Of a stretch of 64,000 nucleotides of DNA, positions 48,170 through 59,614 are shown piece by piece. The notes beneath the pieces were generated by a model. That model was not told where the DNA came from and searched no databases. It saw only the letters and a program-made list of their open reading frames with translations. Position 1 is the first letter of the stretch. The number at the start of each line of letters is the position of its first letter. Origin of the DNA: Symbiodinium sp. CCMP2592 (Eukaryota; Sar; Dinophyceae; Suessiales; Symbiodiniaceae); contig CAJNDT010003168.1 in assembly GCA_905221615.1 (NCBI GenBank), positions 674,923 through 738,922 on the forward strand, read 5' to 3'. The position numbers and the translations under genes are program-made.

Positions 48170-49270
48170 CGGTTTTTCCTTGAGCTTGGATATAAGTTGT
48201 AATGCCACTTGTGTCTGGAGTTGGTGCTTGCGAGATCGAGCGTCTACATGGGAAATGGTTGGTTTTGATTTGCTGTTTGCTGTGATTCCACTGATGTGCT
48301 TCCTGAGCGGCTGCTTGCAAAATCGAGTGTCTGCATGGGGAATGGCTGCTTTTGATTTGCTGTTTGCTGCGATGCTGCTTGCAAAATCGCGCGTCTGCAT
48401 GGCCAGTGGCTGGTCTTGATTTGCTGTTTGCTGCGATGCCACTGAAGTCTGAGGTGTTCCTTGAGCGCCTGTTTGTGAAATCGAGTGAGTCTACATGGGG
48501 GTTGGCTGGTTTTGATGCGCTACGAGTGCTTGTGAAATTCGGCGTCGACATGAGGAACGGCTCTCAAAACGTTTCTGAGGCTTTGTAGCCGCTCTCAAAG
48601 CACTTACGCAAATCCATTGAGTTTGGCAGGTGCAGGTGTTGATTGATATGCATTTGCGCACTTGAGTTCGCTTGAGCTTGTGATGGGAAACGGGTGCTTT
48701 TTGATGCCACTGCTTGTGATTGTGCGATTGAGCGTCTACATGGGGAATGATTGTTTTTGGTTTTGATGTGTCGTGATGCCACGGATGTGCGTCTCGAACG
48801 GGTACAATGGGGAATTGCTGGTTTTGATATGTTGTGATGCGCCGGGCATCAGTTTTGGCAGCCACTTGGTAGGGGTAGGGTTGGAACTCGCGCGGTGCTC
48901 GCGCAAGCTCGCGCGGGCGTTGCGCAGGCCTAAGTCCTAGCCCACAGGTTTCTATCCGAAAACCAAGATCATTGCTCGGTACGCGATCAACGCGTTTGAT
49001 TGATGTGTGTCTGGAGCAGGCGGGTGCTTGTGGAATTGAGTGTCTACATGAGGTTAAGCAATCGGGGCCCGGCCTGCCGGATAACCCGTCTCGTTGTTAC
49101 ATAAGCTTGCTATGCACAGGGGGTCTCTATCAGCCTGATCGGCGCTGAACATACCCACGTGCTTGTGAAATCGAGCGTCTACATGGGGAATTGGGGATTA
49201 ATGGCTGGTTGTCGTGCGCTGTGATGCCAATGATGTGTGTCTTGAGCGTTACATGTCTGAAAGCGCGTGC
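48170..49270. repeat. Decayed ~80-100-bp interspersed/tandem repeat
   Basis: Variants of GTGCTTGTGAAATCGAGCGT, CTACATGGGGAATGGCTGGT and TTTGATTTGCTGTTTGCTG(T/C)GATGCCACTG recur near 48225, 48307, 48370, 48470, 48525, 48715, 48790, 49025 and 49160. Copies differ by many substitutions and indels. Minus-strand frames through this region have a matching pseudo-repeat and are not genes. Confidence 0.75.
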
Positions 49271-49279
49271 ACATGGTGA

Positions 49280-50400
49280 TTAGCTGCCAAACTCGCAGAC
49301 TTATCAGGGCTCCGGGACATACTTTCCAAAGAAAGCCTGCGCGCAGCACTCGAAATCCTGAGTTGATGTCTGCGCCAGGAATGTGCTAAGAAGCGAGTGG
49401 CCATGCGTTTGCGATGTGCAGCTATGCTTGTGGTGTGACTTCGAACGACCTGGTGTAACTTCACGCGGTTCCGGCGTGACCATGCGGTGTCGCGACTTCA
49501 AACGCCCTGGGGCGATCGACATACAGCCACCGCTATAGGGCGATCAAAACTCGCGACGCGTAGGAAGGGTCTTCGATTCCCGCAAGAAAAGACAGCGTGT
49601 ATACTTAACGGAGACTCGGTGTCGACATGCACTTTCACACGCGAAGAAGAGCTCTTGAAAACCTCCACAGACACTCTTGACTGGAGCGAGTTGCAGAGTG
49701 CAATCAGCGCCCACATTGGGGTTTTAGCATCTACTCATGTGTAGGCCATGAATGAGGCTTCTCAACCCACCGGTGCCGTGTGCAGGGCACGCGGCATTTT
49801 GGGTGCAAGCCGGGCACACTCCTGAAACGCGTGTGCCCTTGCGGAATGGCTGAAGTTGAACTGTTGTTGGGCTGACATCAAGCCGCCTGGGGTGACTTCA
49901 CTCCCATGCCGTGTGCCGCAGGGGTTTGTGCGACTTTACAGCAGTAGCATACTATCGGAAATGAGATAAAAATAAGATCATACACTGGAGCTTCGCAAAT
50001 GTGTCGCACCTGACAATATGCTTAGCTTCCGCTCTAGTTCATATTTTCCTCTATATCTTCTCTCAACTCTTAGAGTGCGTTGTGCAGTGTATAACAGAAA
50101 AGTAGAGGCTATAGACGCATGTAAAGCCCTGGAATGTTTTTTGTGGCAGTCTTTCTCAGTCTTCCGTTGCCGCTACCAGTTACCAGGCGCATGCTGCACC
50201 GCCTCTAGGATTCGGACTGCAGGGGTTGAATGATTCTACACGAATCAGCTCAACCCGCCGCTATGCCCACACACGCCTGCGTACTGACTTGCGGGGTCTT
50301 GTGGTCCTTGACATGCCCATTGTTGTATTCCTTTGGGAGTACAGCTGCATTGCAGTAGGGTTGACTCAGCGGTCTGACATGTGGTTGCTTGAGACAGTTG
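49280..50400. other. No supported gene
   Basis: Scattered short frames only. Confidence 0.5.
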
Positions 50401-50414
50401 GACAGCTTGGTCAG

Positions 50415-50948
50415 GCCAGCGATCCGGAATGGGCAGCATGGGAGGCGCTCTGGGAGGGGTCGGAGCTGGCGGCTGTGGAGGTGGGATTGGAAATATGGTT
50501 GGTGCTGGGCTCCTGGAAGCTGCGGCAGGCCAGGACTCACGGGGTTCACTGTACAGATGCTTTTCGCCGTGTTGGCTGAGCCATTTCCAAGGTGGACCGT
50601 GGACAAGTCATCCAGCCCAGGGATGCTACCCCGATTCTGCATTACCGAGTGCCTGAGCCTGAGTGGCCCTGGCACACACAGCCGCGGCTTACCTACCATG
50701 TATCTGCCTCTAGTAACTAGTGACTCTAGTGGCTCCTCTTCGGGTGCTTGCTCGTGGGCCTACTCATACTTGCGATTCTTTTCGTTCAACCTACCTGCAC
50801 TGCGCAGGGCTGCTCACCACCAGCCCTCTTGCAGATGCTCGTCCACTTGGGGCATCCCCTGCTGTATCACACACGGCTGGAGACTGTGCTGTTGCAATTC
50901 TATTGGGAAGCTTCCGATGTGAAGAGGAATCCAGTCCAGGACATTTAA
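50415..50948 (+). CDS. Putative small gene: Gly-rich exon followed by a membrane-segment exon
   Basis: An AG|GCC acceptor at about 50415 opens a frame reading RSGMGSMGGALGGVGAGGCG, then GIGNMVGAGLLEAAAGQDS, to a stop near 50656. A second frame from about 50733 encodes LLFGCLLVGLLILAILFV, one clear transmembrane helix, then HTRLETVLLQFYWEASDV and TAA at 50946-50948. The junction between them was not resolved and they may belong to different genes. No family recognised. Confidence 0.35.
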
Positions 50949-51536
50949 AGAGGTTATGTCCAGGCAGCGTCGAGGCTTAGCACTCAGTGCAATTCTGGTT
51001 TCGCCCTGTATCTAGAAGGCAGAACCTCAGCTCAAGAAAAGCAGGACTAGGTTTGAGCTGGAGGCATCAAGCCCCAACAGTCCCCCTACCTTTACCGCCT
51101 TAACGCTCAAGGTGTGGTTTAGGTGGTACCAATCTTCGATGTTCAAGAACCCAGCCGACAATTCTTCAACACGCCATGCAGTCCGAAGCTGTCACCTGCA
51201 ATAGCCTCTCATCCACACTTTCATCTGCCCTAGAACTTGCACAAAGCTTTCATCAGGGAAAGGGAAGAGAATGCACCGCTTCCAAAACCGGGAACCGCAA
51301 AGAGCTGCAGAATTTACCGACAACCTGACTGAAGACTCAAGCCGACGACCTTCTGCATGACAAGTGATCGTTCCGACATTCAGGATGTTGCAGGTCATGC
51401 CGCACACAGGCGCGACAATGCTAAGTCTGACAGTTTAACTTTGTGCCGGTTTGCGGCTGAAGCAACTTGAGATTGAAGTCTCTGGTAGTGAAATCCGCAT
51501 GGCCCGGACTCAAAGCAGGGAAGCCGACAGTTTCAC

Positions 51537-51917
51537 ATGACCGTCTTCGCTTTCGTCAGCCAGCGGTCGCAGCCGCAGCAAGGACGAACGTGCTACGTAG
51601 CACTGAGGCCGGCGTCGTCGAGCCGGCAAATGCTGCACCGGGACTTTTCAGCTTCTTCGGTGGAAACCAGGCATCATACCGTGACGAGGCGGGTCTTCTA
51701 CAGATGTCCTTCCATCCTCTCTGCGCCCTAAAGGCCCTAAATCATGGCTAAATCAAGGCATGTTTCATTGACTTGCAGCACACAGGCGACAAATGGCTAC
51801 CCAACTGGCCAAATTGACGACGACCCGGAAGACGATGAGTACGGATCTGAGAATGAAGCCGACGATTATTTCGACGACGAGGATGATTTCGATGATTATG
51901 ACGATGACGACTACTGA
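51537..51917 (+). CDS. 3' end of a gene with an acidic Asp/Tyr tail
   Basis: The upstream exon (visible from about 51558 to 51688) encodes RQPAVAAAARTNVLRSTEAG then APGLFSFFGGNQASYRDE. A GC-AG intron (51689-51785, 97 nt, AG|GC...AG|GC, phase 0) joins it to a 132-nt exon (51786-51917) encoding ATNGYPTGQIDDDPEDDEYG and ending in an Asp-rich tail, D-D-Y-F-D-D-E-D-D-F-D-D-Y-D-D-D-D-Y, then TGA. The Ala/Arg-rich start and the GLFSFFGG motif recall plastid-targeted proteins, but this is a weak inference. The true 5' end was not found. Confidence 0.5.
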
Positions 51918-51929
51918 ATGCCCGCATGT

Positions 51930-54570
51930 TCTCACCAGTCTAGTAAAGTTTAGTAGTGGGTCCAGTCTTGGTTAGTAGAGCTGACTCGAACTTTTGAAAT
52001 CCCAGGTGCACCCGCCCTACCTTCGGCATGGACAGGAGCAACATGTGCAAAACCCTGGAGCTCAGTGACACCTGTGCAAGGCCCCGAACAGTACACCGGA
52101 GTTGAGCTGATGCACCTGTCCGACCGGGCACTGTCAGAAAGGTCTGACAAGGCTATGCTCGCGATCGGTTTTTCCTAAACGTGGCCTCGTACCACAGACC
52201 GCCAGAGACTCCGACCTGATAGAGAAGATGAAAAAGCAGCAGTTGTCGTACTGCTGGAATTGAGGAGCTTCTCATGGTTCTGCCATCTGTTCCCGAAGTA
52301 GATGAACGAACGCAGAACCTCATCGATGCGGTCATGAACTAACTAAGCCCTTCTGGCTGCCATGCTCCTTGCCTGCATGGTAGATGCCAGCATTTTCCGT
52401 AGAAGCTTGGAGCTCCCAGCAGACTAAGAACTTTAGAAAGGGATTGGTACGTCGGCCGGGCCTGCACACCCTACTATTCCCTCTGCTGGTGTGGGTTTTG
52501 TGCTTGTGTTTACAGCTGCATGGACAAATTCTGATGTCTACGTTTTGGACTTTAGGCTTCTACAGGGTGGAATCGAGAAGCATGTGGAAGAGCACTCTAG
52601 GCAAGACCGCTGCGCGTCTTGAACTTGAGCTCTGCAGCCTGCCGCGTTTCTGTTGATGTTCACAGCGAGAAAACAATACAAAGGCTTCGCCGCAGGCCCC
52701 AGCAGGAGAGGCAAGAGACGAGAAAGCTAAACGGGTGAATGGAGGCAGAGGCCTGACAGGTGAAGAAAGGAGGCAAAGGATTGAGTTTGTGCTCGTGCAG
52801 AGATACATGGCTCCATTATGGCTCAAAGAGGGAAGGAATGAAACACACAACCACGCCAGTGAAGCGCATTTAGCAACTGCTGGATGCTTCTTGTCACAGG
52901 TCGACCGCCATGGTTCGTGTTTTTACAACTGGACACAGGGGAAAACCAGAGCAACTGCTGGAAGGCTTAACACCGGGATGGAGATGTCATTGATTGGAGG
53001 GCTTGTTTGTTTTGAATCCAAACGGTGCCCCAAGCTGACAAATCGACAGCTCAAGCACCCACCTCGATTCGGCCTGCAGACCGAGAACCATGCATCGTCC
53101 CGCTCTGAGTGGAATCAGGAACATCACATCCGAAAATCTCACGCCCGATTGGTTTGAATTTCGTTTCGTTCCATTTTGCTCTTTGTTGATGTCGGATAGA
53201 CGTACCGAGCTGGAGTCAATTTGAAGCTGTTGACTATCCAGCAAAGCGTTAGGAGAAAATCGTAATCAGGCTTGCCTATTCGACAACCACGGTGACCCGT
53301 GTTCCCATTCGTCTGACGGATGGCTGCAGGCAGACGAGGAGCAGACAACCGAGGCATCGAACCGTGAATGCCGAACTACAGCGCAGACTTTGCCCAACCT
53401 TGGCATTTGACAGCTTGCTGGAGTTGTACTCTTTCGCGCACTTCCTCGTTGGATTGTAGACCACTTGTTCAACACAACTGACAAAGACCGAGCAGAGCTA
53501 TGCAGAGCTAGCCTATGTAAGGGCTGCCTACCTCGTAGGAACTCCGGCCTTCAGTCCGGAAACCCCCTGTAAGCAACTACAAGCTGTGGTGTCAGCGACA
53601 CAACAGTGATGCATCTGCACTGGCGATCTCGCCTGTCTGAGCGAAGGCAGCTGACGACGGCCTTGAGAAACTCGACAAGTGGTCCGGCCATCTGCTTGTT
53701 CGATGCTGTAAGGAAAGGTAAGGAATGCATCAGATCCTATGGGTACTCCAGTGACGCGTTGTGACGTTCCTTACAGGTGTACTGACAACGTACGTAGCCG
53801 CCAGCTGTGAGGCTCAACAACGGACAGCCGCAGATGAGGGATCAACCGAACACGAAACCCATGACTCGCCTCATCAATACTTAGTGGGAGCACACCTGGC
53901 CTCTAGTTGGTCGACTTGGCTGTTCAGCTCCAGAAGTGTTTTCCACCGCTCCGATCCTCTCGCAGCACCAACCGGCAACCGTTGATGGAAGTGGTCGCCA
54001 ACGAGCTGGACCGTGAGCATCCCGGAACCACGCTTTCCCTTCTATGGTCTTCATTCACATCGGAAAAGCTACTGGTGTGGAGGGTGTGTATCAATTCTTC
54101 GTGTCTGCCCGCCCGATGTCGCTGGCACTTGGCCTGAGCTTCGTATGTGCCACACCGAAGTAGTGGTGTCATACTGATATTTGCGTGATGATGTCGTACA
54201 TGGCATTGCTTCAGTACGACTGTAACTTGAATCAGTTTCGTTGAGTCGTTGGGTCTCTAATGCCACATGCATGGCTGCATAGTGGCTATGCGCCGGGCAA
54301 ATCCAACGGAGCCCCAAAGCAAAAGGAATCTTGAAGCCTTCAGGCACACCCCATGTTTGAAAGGCTCCTTCAAACCTTCATATGCATGGGCCCTATATTC
54401 TTGACACTCACGGAGCCGTTTACTTTTCTGAGCAGCCTTAGCATACACCCCTGACCTCGAAGCGCAACTACCTCAGGTCATGTACTGTAGGCATTTGTTT
54501 GCGGCACTCTGGTTGTTTTCAAGACAACCGCAGGCACCTACGACCACCTACGACCTAATCTGCCTTGCCA
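51930..54570. other. No supported gene
   Basis: A frame near 52690-52860 (RVNGGRGLTGEERRQRIEFV) is protein-like but isolated. Confidence 0.4.
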
Positions 54571-54575
54571 TGCAG

Positions 54576-54719
54576 GACATGGAGCGCGAGCTCGAGTCAG
54601 ACCTGGCCGCAAGACCGGAAGAGCGCGCCATCCTAAGGCGGCGTTGCAGCAGCCGTTCCAGCAGCAAGGGAAGCACCTGGTCCGAGAGGATTACTTTACT
54701 ACTTGATATTTGCGAATAA
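54576..54719 (+). CDS. Possible terminal exon, charged helical segment
   Basis: After an AG acceptor at CCATGCAG| the frame gives DMERELESDLAARPEERAIL, then RRRCSSRSSSKGSTWSERIT and ends at TAA 54717. The charge pattern looks like protein, but no partner exon or family is recognised. Confidence 0.3.
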   Translation, partial: DMERELESDLAARPEERAILRRRCSSRSSSKGSTWSERITLLLDICE

Positions 54720-55081
54720 GCGTTTGCTCCAAGATCAGCATCCGTGCGTCTTGCTATCCAGCAGTCGTGAAGCAGCAGCAGGAAACGCAAAGTCTGTCAT
54801 GGTTTGGGTCCAGTTTGAGTTTGTAGTTTGCGGAATCTTTTGCCGATTGCATAGCAGGCTTTCGGGTTCGGGATTTGGGATATGTGGGATATACGTGCCC
54901 GGGAAGGCCATGGTGGTCTAGCACACACTTTTCAAGTTGCCCCAGAGTCTAATGACTACTGTTTTTGATTGCAGAAGTCGCAGTTCTGAGATGCAGGCGG
55001 GGATCTTTGTTATGTTTCTAGTAACTACGATACTCGTGATGGTGTGACAAAGCTACGAACAATTTCACATACACGCCACTG

Positions 55082-55107
55082 TGGTGTGTGTGTGTGTGTG
55101 TGTGCCG

Positions 55108-55159
<52 letters not shown>

Positions 55160-55198
55160 TATATATATATGTATATGTATGTATGTATGTATGTACTA
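55082..55198. repeat. (GT)n-CCG-(CA)n inverted repeat followed by (AT)n and GTAT
   Basis: A 21-nt GT run (55084-55104) is separated by CCG from a 22-nt CA run (55108-55129), a near-perfect hairpin with a 3-nt loop. (AT)n and GTAT runs follow to about 55195. Confidence 0.95.
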
Positions 55199-55941
55199 GA
55201 GTAGGCTCCATTATCCTGGCGGAAGTCTATGACATGCTGCCATGCGCCAGAGTGTAGTTATAGTAGATGGACACCAGCACTTGCTACCAGCGTTTCATCC
55301 GAGGCAAGGGCAGCAAAGACAAGGCTGCTCAAAGGCTCTCAAGTTTTGAGCAGGAGTGTGAGCCTTGGATGTAGACACAACTGTTTTTTGTGTGAGTTTT
55401 GGAGGCTGCTATAAATTACTAGAGACTACCATGGTAGCCTACTACAGGGTTGCGGGGTCGAGGCTTGCTCTGCTGTTGCTGGTGGCCAGGAGTTTCTGCT
55501 GCTGGTAGGTGGTGTGGTGGTGTGCGGCCTGCTGGCCTAGTGGTGTCGGGGTGGTGGTGGTGTCGTAGCCGCTGTTGCCAAAGACGATGGAACGTGGTGT
55601 TGCCACCATTCCTTTCTAGTTTGGTCACCTGGCCGACCGATTATCGACATGGTGCGCACATTGCACTGGTGTCGAAGGTTCCTACTTAGGTCCTACTTTT
55701 GGCAAAGCTCCAGGACCACCGTCGTGCCAGTCCTTGTACCAGTGCTGTAGTCCGATACAAGTAGCTTCTCTGTGATGTTTGTGATGGCAGCCATGCAGGC
55801 AACACACTCACACACGCACACCAAGTGCCCTAGTCTGCATCCGCATAGTGAGCGTTCTCCAGGTTCATCATCGGTTCCATGCTGGTGATTGCTGCTGTTT
55901 TCGCATTGAAACTTGCTACTGAGTCAGATTTGAATTTGCAG

Positions 55942-56103
55942 CGGCCATAGCTGCAGCTGTCATAGCGAGGGTTGAGGATGGAGTTGTTACCACGAAGGAA
56001 TCTCTGGAGGAAGCAGCTTGGGCGAAGTTCGACGAGAAGCATCCCGACTTCTTCCAGGCGATGTCTCTCGAACTTGCAGAATGCAGACTGAAATACTACG
56101 AAA
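55942..56103 (+). CDS. Internal exon of an unknown protein
   Basis: Between a TTTGCAG| acceptor and a GAAAG|GTGCAG donor (one of few GT donors here) the frame reads AIAAAVIARVEDGVVTTKES, then EEAAWAKFDEKHPDFFQAMS and ELAECRLKYYER. The composition is that of a helical soluble protein. The next exon may lie near 56265-56355, but the frame does not join cleanly. Confidence 0.4.
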
Positions 56104-56109
56104 GGTGCA

Positions 56110-57190
56110 GAACGGAAGACTCCACTGCGGTATTATTACCGCGCGGCTTGGTTATGCTGCAGCATTTGTACGCACACACACTGCAAAACCCCCCCCCACC
56201 CGCCACAGATGGTTTTTTGGATTTGTATGGGCGTACAGTTCCAAGCAATGCACATTGGGGGCAGGTGGTCCTGCGGGAGCTGGCTGGTCGGCAGTATTCG
56301 GCCATGGATGTCATTATTGCATCCTCTTTTCTTTCAGGAACCGAGTGCAGATGTTAGACTGCCAGCAAGGACGCCTTTAAGCTGAGAACGGTGCGGATGT
56401 TGACAAGTGCCTTCGTCATTTTCGTGATGGTTTTACTCCTGGACTAGTTCTCATCGCAGCCAGGACACGTTGTCGGTGGTGCTTGGTGTGTACTAGACTG
56501 CAAATTGTGTCTCAAGACGGCTGACTGAAGTTGTAGAGCTTGGCTTTGAACCTTTCAAGCTTCAACACTCGAACGCCAAACCTTGAATTCTCGAGCTGTC
56601 CAGCTCGAGCAGCTGCTTCAAATTATCAAGTATGAACTCTAGACTGGATGCCGCCAGACTTCGATCGGAAATTAAAAATTGGCAGCTCGTGGCTTTACGT
56701 GGAAGTTACGAGTTCGAGAGTTCGGGAGCTCCAGACTTTGCAGGATTGATAATTTGAGAGACAGCTCGAATACTTGAAGGTCTGGACAATTCGGTTTTCG
56801 AATGTTTTCGAAAGAGATATCAACCCAGACAATACGGCTGTCTTGCGATCAAACTTTTAATCTCGAGCTTCTCCAACTTCAAGCCCGGTACATTCTCGGA
56901 TTTTTGTCGGAGTCTTCCCCTGCTGAAGGCTTCAATCTTTCAAGCTGGGGTCCCAGTGAAACCTTCAAACGTTCGAATCTTGGTGCACCGTCGAAGCTCC
57001 GCCTCCAACCCTTCGTTCTCCGAGTTCTTCAAGTTTCTGGGCTTTTCCTTCTCCGTGGCATGTTCGAAAATTGCAACTACAGTATCGGTTTCGACTAAGC
57101 ACACTCTGACACATCAATTTTGCGACCCTCTGCAGTCCCGGACACAAGCCCCATGTAGTACTTTTCTCTCCCATCCTTCCAGCCCAATTC
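56110..57190. other. No supported gene
   Basis: 56560-57090 is rich in TCGAG/TTCGAA/CTTCAA words without a clean period; frames through it have no motif. Confidence 0.45.
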
Positions 57191-57199
57191 CACCGCTAG

Positions 57200-57997
57200 A
57201 AAGCCATCGTTTAACGTCCTACACCATGGGCCTTGGAATGACTTGCGGCCGATTCTGCGTCCCCACGCAGGTTCTGGATTTCGCAAAGGATGGAGGCTTT
57301 TCGGAGGTGCATGAGCTGTGGGACAGCACCAGGCACATTGGCAAGTCACGAGAGGAGGGAATTAGTCAGCTTTGGTTCTGGGCAATGGTTGTCGTGATTT
57401 CTCCTCGTTACTGTCAGGAAAACTCGCATAAGCTCACGCGTCAACCCGACGGGTATAGGTACAGTGCGCTTATGGTGTGAGTACTTGACGATCTGCGGTC
57501 AGCGATGTGAGCTTCGGGCGGGCCAGCGAACGGGATTTGACTGCGAAGTCCTAGCCATCATGCACACGAGCATGTGTCTCCTGCACCTAGTGAAGCGTGA
57601 CTATGTGGTTGGCTGCACGCTAGACATAGCCTGGAAAGAACATGTTGGTATGCAATTGCAAAGCACGTTCTAAGCACAGTTTCTATGCAACACCACAATA
57701 TAGCAGCACGCTGTACAAGTTTCTAGCACACCATGTGCTAGCTTGCCATGGTATTTTTGTGCACTATACAAGACGAGTGGAACTTACACGATACATGGTA
57801 ATTACTTACTTCAGGGGGGATCTGAATTCACCGTGCTCCATGGGCCCAAGACACAGATCGCAGACGGGGAGATGCGAAAGTACACTGTGCAGGGCATAGG
57901 ATTCAGCAGTGGCAGGCAAAACGTGAGGCAGTATTCCCCTGTCAGCATGTCTGGGTATCAACGTAGACTTCATAATGCGCTGAGGTCCGTATCATGA
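57200..57997 (+). CDS. Fragments of an unknown plus-strand gene
   Basis: Three protein-like segments in order: about 57226-57400 (CGRFCVPTQVLDFAKDGGFS, then VHELWDSTRHIGKSREEG), about 57520-57660 (QRTGFDCEVLAIMHTSMCLL, then DIAWKEHVGMQLQS), and 57815-57997 (GGSEFTVLHGPKTQIADGEM, then YTVQGIGFSSGRQNVRQYSP) ending in TGA. The last follows a TTACTTCAG| acceptor. The joins were not solved and the family is not recognised. Confidence 0.35.
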
Positions 57998-57999
57998 CT

Positions 58000-59050
58000 A
58001 TGGAAATGTATGCTGCCATATATGACTCGGGGGATACTGGATTCTTGGAAAGAGACGTCTCTGCCGACAGCGCGATGCCTGCCGCACAAGACAGTGTTCG
58101 CTTGTAGTTTGTTGACGGCGTTTGTGTTGTGCTGAAGGCTTGGAGATGCTTAAGACTCGTGTTTTGGACGATTCAGCTGCGTATGCAGCCTTGTGAGGCT
58201 CAGCGGCTGATACCATATGATGTACTTTAGCATGATATGCGCTAAGTCTTTAAGCCCAGTCACGTCATGGTCTCGTTGGACATGTGTTGACTTTCGAGTG
58301 CTTTGATGTTGTGCCGTTAATAAATAAGTGTCCCGACTAATTAGTCTTTTCAGCATGACCATTGTCCATGTTATGTCTGTGTTGTTTGTTCTGAAGTGAA
58401 TCACATGTCCATCGATCCGCTTGTTTTATTATGCCGTTCTTTTTTCTGTACGTTGCTTCTTCATGTCGTCAGTTCTTTCTTCCTGTGGCTTTCGTTCTTC
58501 TTCTGTCTTTGTTTGTGTCGCGAGAAGGGGGACAATCGCATGGCAGAGTTAAGGGTCTCGATCTCAGGGTTAGGGTTACGTCCGCCCACCCCCCCTCCAC
58601 AAGTCCCAGAACAAAAACCTATTGTCCTGCTGACATATACTTAAATATGGACTTCCAACTTCGCGACTTAGTCGGATCGCTCGGGCACCTCATGGCAGTC
58701 AGGCTGCATGCGGTCCAGGAGCATGGATCAAAGTTGCGGAAGCAGTCATCTCCTAAGTGGCTCCGTGAATATGTAGTTTCCTATTGGGCAGGTACTTTCG
58801 GGCAGCACTTGCGCTGATGATGCTTCTGGCCAACGTGGGCACAATTCTGATCAACGACGGGGGGTTCCTTGAACAATTTGAACTAGCAAGGCCGCAGTGG
58901 TATATTGATGAGGCCCTGAGCCCAACAGTCAAGAGGAGACCTCCAGCATTACTCGGCAGTCGCAGTCGCTGGACTGCTAGAACCAGCTGAGCATATCTCA
59001 GTAAGTTCCCCGCCGTGACCCGGCAGGTTAGTTAGTATAGTCTTCTATAT
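58000..59050. other. No firm gene; two short protein-like frames
   Basis: 58647-58817 (MDFQLRDLVGSLGHLMAVRL) and 58795-58900 (RAALALMMLLANVGTILIND) could be adjacent exons, but this is unproven. Confidence 0.3.
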
Positions 59051-59057
59051 CTGCACT

Positions 59058-59145
59058 ACTGTTACTACAACTACAACTACAACTACTACTACTACTACTA
59101 CTACTACTACTGCTACTGCTACTACTACTACTACTACTACTATTT
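59058..59145. repeat. (ACT)n/(ACTGCT)n microsatellite
   Basis: ACA ACT and ACT ACT triplets with GCT interruptions. Confidence 0.95.
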
Positions 59146-59614
59146 CCAATTGGACGCTGCGCGAGCGGGCGCAGCACATTGCGGGCGTTTGCCGCGGTGC
59201 ACTCACTTGGGTGTGAAACTGACTCATTGACCCTGTGGTCTGAGAAGCCCTAAGATGATAGACTGTGATGGGAAAGTTGGGACTGCGGCCTACACTGCCC
59301 GATGCGTGTTGGCAGGCATCACCAGCAGGTCGAGTAGTCGGCGTGCGTGATGCAGAGCATGCAGCTCCCTTAGTACCTGAGACAGGAATCAGCTTGTGAT
59401 GCTCGCGGAGGCACAGCCACATCGATGCAGGCAGGAGGCTGCATTGCTGACTGTCGGCTCTTTTATGTTTTCTTGGCTGACAGCGACGGCTCCGTGCAAA
59501 AGCCATCAGTCTGCTTTGGAAGAAAAAGTGTGACGAGTCGATGGTTCAGTCAGGCATTGCCTCCGCAGCTATACCTAAGTATTGCCATTGGCACCCGCTG
59601 CATCCTAGCCTAGT

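Noticed and set aside
52811-52827. CCATTATGGCTCAA, one mismatch from the 3' part of the dinoflagellate spliced leader
   Set aside because: The leader's 5' half (CCGTAG) is absent just upstream and it lies inside an open frame, so a chance match is more likely than a retroposed-mRNA relic.
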